Origin: Rhodothermaeota bacterium MED-G12
GTDB taxonomy: Bacteria > Bacteroidota > Rhodothermia > Balneolales > Balneolaceae
Reading direction: 5' to 3'
Assembly: GCA_002457365.1 (NCBI GenBank)
Contig: NTKP01000014.1
Span: forward strand, 1 to 34,747
Length of the DNA stretch: 34,747 nt
The notes beneath the pieces are model-generated. The model saw nothing but the letters and a program-made list of their open reading frames with translations. It did not search any database and had not been told where the DNA came from. Positions within the stretch are counted from its first letter, which is position 1. Each line of letters begins with the position of its first letter. Of the stretch, positions 31,953 through 34,747 are shown piece after piece. Made by a program: the position numbers and the translations under genes.

Positions 31953-34747
31953 ATGCAATTTATGTCCCGAATATTACTGTTCAGTGTTGTACTGCTAGGT
32001 TGTTCGGGGCAATTTTCATCTCGATTTGTCAACTTCAATGCCTACTACAACACCTTTTACAACGCACAGTTAAGCTACGGGCAGGGGTACAGCAAAAGTA
32101 CTGAGCAAACCAGAAAATTCAATTTTCTACTTCCTATCAAGGTCTATCAAACCCCTCTTGGTGCTGGAATGCAAGAACTCCAAAGCACCATTGATAAAGG
32201 GGCTGATATCTTACGAGATCATAAAGAAAGTAAATGGGTAGACAATGCCTTAGAGTTAATTGGAAAGTCCTATTTCTTTAGAACAGAATACTTTTCCGCT
32301 GACCAAAAATTCGATGAGTTGTTATTAACCACAGACGATCCCTTATTGCAACAAAAAGGTGTTTTCTGGAAGGCTAGAGTATTTATGGAGCTTGAACTGT
32401 ACACTCAAGGTGTGCAGTACTTAGAGGAACAACGAACTAGCTATGATGGGAAGTGGTTGGAAAATATGGAAGCTCAGATTCTCACTATGCTTGCTGAGCT
32501 TTATGTGGCCAGACAAAATTATGAAGCAGCTATTCCATTGCTCGAGCAATCGGCTGCTTCATTACCTGGAAGAGCGTTGAAAGAGCGAGCTTTTTTTCTG
32601 CTAGGACAGCTCAATGACTTCCAAGGGTATACCCAGAATGCCTTTAATGCCTTTGACCGCGTATCAGATTATTACTTTAACTATGAAATACAATTCGAGG
32701 CTCAAAAGAAAAAAGCGGATGTAGCGAGACAACTTGGTTTAGTCGATGAAGCCTATTCAGTTTTGGCGGACATGGTTAAGGATGATAAAAACACCGAGTA
32801 CGTCGCTGATCTACGTTTGGAATTAGGGCTAACCGAACTGCAAAGAAACAGACCTGAAAAGGCCGAAACCATTTTCTTAGATTTATTAAGGGATCAACAA
32901 TTTCCAGCAGAAGCGCGTACGAAAGCACTAACTTATTATGCCTTAGCAGATATATATCGGTTTAATAACAACAATTTTAGCCTGGCTGCTGCTTACTACG
33001 ATTCGGCAGCACGGATAAACGTACCCTCAGAAAATCTTCCAGAATATTATAATGCTCAAGAATTATCGGCATCTTTCGGTGAGTATGCGCGGTTAAAATC
33101 GAATATTCAGTTAGAAGACAGTTTATTGTACTTGGGTTCGCTGGAACCTGCCCAATTTGACTCAGTTATTCAAATAATTCAGCAGAAGCAACAAGCGGAA
33201 CTGGAGCGGCTTCAACAAGAACAAGAAGACCGAGCCAACACCCTTGTAACCATCGATCGCGAATCAAATACAGGACCTAATTCTGCTTCTAATAGCGGAT
33301 TCCTGAATGAGCTAGACCAACGAGTGAGTGCCGACGCATCTCAGCAGTTTAACGCTCTTTGGATGGGAAGATCCCTGACCGATTATTGGCGTTTTGAATC
33401 TCTCGCTCGAAATAGTATAACACAAGACAGTAGCGCGGTTGAAAGCAGTAATGAAGAAAACGCCACGATTCAACTTCAAAAAAAATACACTATTGATATT
33501 AGTGCTATTCCCTTTGACCCAGCTGATAAAGATTCTGCTTATGAACGGCTCTCAACCTACTATTACGGAATCGGTAATCTATTCTTTTTAAACCTGAATG
33601 ACACCGATAGTGCGGAATACTATTTTTCTAAGGTTTGGGCAGAACACCCACAAAGTAAAGTAGCCCCCGTATCCTTGTATTCCCTAGCTGAGATTGCATC
33701 AACCAGAGATCAAATAAATCGCGCAAAAGAATTGGGTGAAATAATTGTTCAAAACTTTCCCAATACCGTGTATGCAAAACGAACAGCTGAACGTTTTTCA
33801 ATACCTATGGTACAAGATAGCAGCGCACAACCAAGTGAGTATGACACGTTTCGGAAACTGTACAATAACTTTGAAATGGGCGCAGAGGTTGGTTTAGATA
33901 GTTTATTTAGTTGGGGTATTTCTGCAAGGAATTCAATTCTTGGCGAACAAGCCTATCGAATTGGTCTTACGCACTACATTGAAAATATCACCATGGATAG
34001 TTTGTACCAACAAGATCAAGCTCGATGGCTCACCGAAAAAGAGCGTTGGGTTACCGGCCAAGCTAATCTGCTTGCTTTTAAGGATTCTATAGAAATAAGC
34101 CTGGAAGATAGCCTACTCGATCCGATGGAAGAGGAAGAACTAGCTGCCTTGTTAGACTCAAATCTTGTAGAGCCGGTTTGGTATGACTTATTCCCGTACA
34201 CAGGTCTGAATTGGGATATAGCTCGTAACTACTTAGCGATCTATGACTCTGTATTCATGAACCCAGTAAAAAATCCAGATTTGATGCGACTAAAGCAGGA
34301 ATTAACCCCTCCTGAAAATCCCTATGCCATTGCCGTTGACAGCTCATTAAATGACTCCTTAGAGGTTCATAGTTTTTTGGCTGATTCATTACAACCCGAC
34401 TCACTAAGCATGGACTCATTTTCAAATGATTCACTGACGCAAGTTTCAGATTTAGCCAACTCGGTGGAGGAGGGGTCGACTATAGATGATTATCAATCAT
34501 GCGCTGACCTAGATAGTACCCCATCTTTCAGAGGAGGGATACAGGCCTTATTATCAAGTATTTCTTATCCTGAAGGGGTTATCATAAGTCCAGTGAGCTA
34601 CCGCTTCTTTATCAATGAACGGGGAATCATCGATCGTTTTGAGACCGTCGATTCTGCTTCCAATGCGGAGCTTAGTCCAGATTTAGTGGAGGCAATCAAT
34701 GCCCGATTGGCATCGGAGGTTGCTTTTGAACCTACCATTATTAATGG
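31953..34747 (+). CDS. Large TPR lipoprotein, PorW/SprE-like, with TonB_C-like end; 3' end outside window
   Basis: The frame is open from ATG 31953 (or ATG 31962, MSRILLF) to the window end, 931 residues without a stop. The signal peptide ends in lipobox LLGC (C17). The start FVNFNAYYNTFYNAQLSYGQGY and ESKWVDNALELIGKSYFF resemble the SprE/PorW type of TPR lipoprotein, a T9SS-associated family; this link is tentative. TPR-like helical pairs cover about residues 60-380 and 525-620. A Gln/Glu coiled coil (about 410-430, QQKQQAELERLQQEQED) separates them. A Ser/Asp linker rich in DSL repeats (about 795-845) leads to a C-terminal domain with the strand pattern of TonB_C (YPEGVIISPVSYRFFINERGIIDRF). 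The gene follows pyk by 12 bp. Confidence 0.85.
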   Translation, partial: MQFMSRILLFSVVLLGCSGQFSSRFVNFNAYYNTFYNAQLSYGQGYSKSTEQTRKFNFLLPIKVYQTPLGAGMQELQSTIDKGADILRDHKESKWVDNALELIGKSYFFRTEYFSADQKFDELLLTTDDPLLQQKGVFWKARVFMELELYTQGVQYLEEQRTSYDGKWLENMEAQILTMLAELYVARQNYEAAIPLLEQSAASLPGRALKERAFFLLGQLNDFQGYTQNAFNAFDRVSDYYFNYEIQFEAQKKKADVARQLGLVDEAYSVLADMVKDDKNTEYVADLRLELGLTELQRNRPEKAETIFLDLLRDQQFPAEARTKALTYYALADIYRFNNNNFSLAAAYYDSAARINVPSENLPEYYNAQELSASFGEYARLKSNIQLEDSLLYLGSLEPAQFDSVIQIIQQKQQAELERLQQEQEDRANTLVTIDRESNTGPNSASNSGFLNELDQRVSADASQQFNALWMGRSLTDYWRFESLARNSITQDSSAVESSNEENATIQLQKKYTIDISAIPFDPADKDSAYERLSTYYYGIGNLFFLNLNDTDSAEYYFSKVWAEHPQSKVAPVSLYSLAEIASTRDQINRAKELGEIIVQNFPNTVYAKRTAERFSIPMVQDSSAQPSEYDTFRKLYNNFEMGAEVGLDSLFSWGISARNSILGEQAYRIGLTHYIENITMDSLYQQDQARWLTEKERWVTGQANLLAFKDSIEISLEDSLLDPMEEEELAALLDSNLVEPVWYDLFPYTGLNWDIARNYLAIYDSVFMNPVKNPDLMRLKQELTPPENPYAIAVDSSLNDSLEVHSFLADSLQPDSLSMDSFSNDSLTQVSDLANSVEEGSTIDDYQSCADLDSTPSFRGGIQALLSSISYPEGVIISPVSYRFFINERGIIDRFETVDSASNAELSPDLVEAINARLASEVAFEPTIIN

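Overview
The window looks like a chromosomal segment of a Bacteroidota-type bacterium, most plausibly of the Balneola/Rhodothermia side. The signs are a SusC/SusD (RagA/RagB) pair, a GWxTD-domain lipoprotein, the order sigma-54 activator then LptE then TPR protein, a TIGR02757/DUF2400 protein, many start codons without a Shine-Dalgarno sequence, and moderately AT-rich DNA. No phage, insertion sequence, CRISPR array or rRNA was seen. The species assignment is inference. All gaps between genes are shorter than 300 bp.

Layout. 1-2162 (-): two GT-B glycosyltransferases, the second cut by the window edge. 2354-5104 (+): an extended-SDR epimerase and a secreted beta-propeller/Ig-like protein. 5113-7033 (+): mutY overlapping a TIGR02757 gene, which appears to be a divergent relative of the glycosylase fold. 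7180-7374 (+): rpsU with an unusually good ribosome binding site. 7415-9917 (-): radA and a flippase-like membrane protein. 10029-11099 (-): class I fructose-bisphosphate aldolase. 11230-12240 (+): tRNA-dihydrouridine synthase. 12344-13612 (-): serS. 13851-17155 (+): Lrp-type regulator, sigma-54 activator without a receiver domain, LptE and a TPR protein. 17231-19707 (-): MBL-fold hydrolase, Cys-less bL31 and a ChlI-like AAA+ ATPase. 19915-20634 (+): an SDR. 20697-22043 (-): L-lysine 6-transaminase. 22222-22294 (+): initiator tRNA. 22336-30260 (-): GWxTD lipoprotein, SusC, SusD and a GGT-like Ntn-hydrolase lipoprotein. 30507-34747 (+): pyruvate kinase and a large TPR lipoprotein running off the window end.

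How the genes work together. The 22.3-30.3 kb block is the most system-like part: an outer-membrane TonB-dependent importer (SusCD), a secreted Ntn-type amidohydrolase and a GWxTD protein, all exported and on one strand. The GGT-like protein keeps the catalytic threonine but lacks the residues that bind the gamma-glutamyl alpha-carboxylate and alpha-amino groups, so its substrate is probably not a simple gamma-glutamyl compound. Most of the rest is housekeeping: DNA repair (mutY, TIGR02757, radA), translation (rpsU, rpmE, serS, dus, tRNA-fMet), glycolysis (fbaB, pyk) and envelope biogenesis (glycosyltransferases, lptE).

A recurring structural theme is very tight packing around intrinsic terminators. 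Three terminators end 0-12 nt before the ATG of the next co-directional gene (flippase, MBL hydrolase, GGT-like). Two others overlap the 3' end of a convergent gene (radA, GGT-like).
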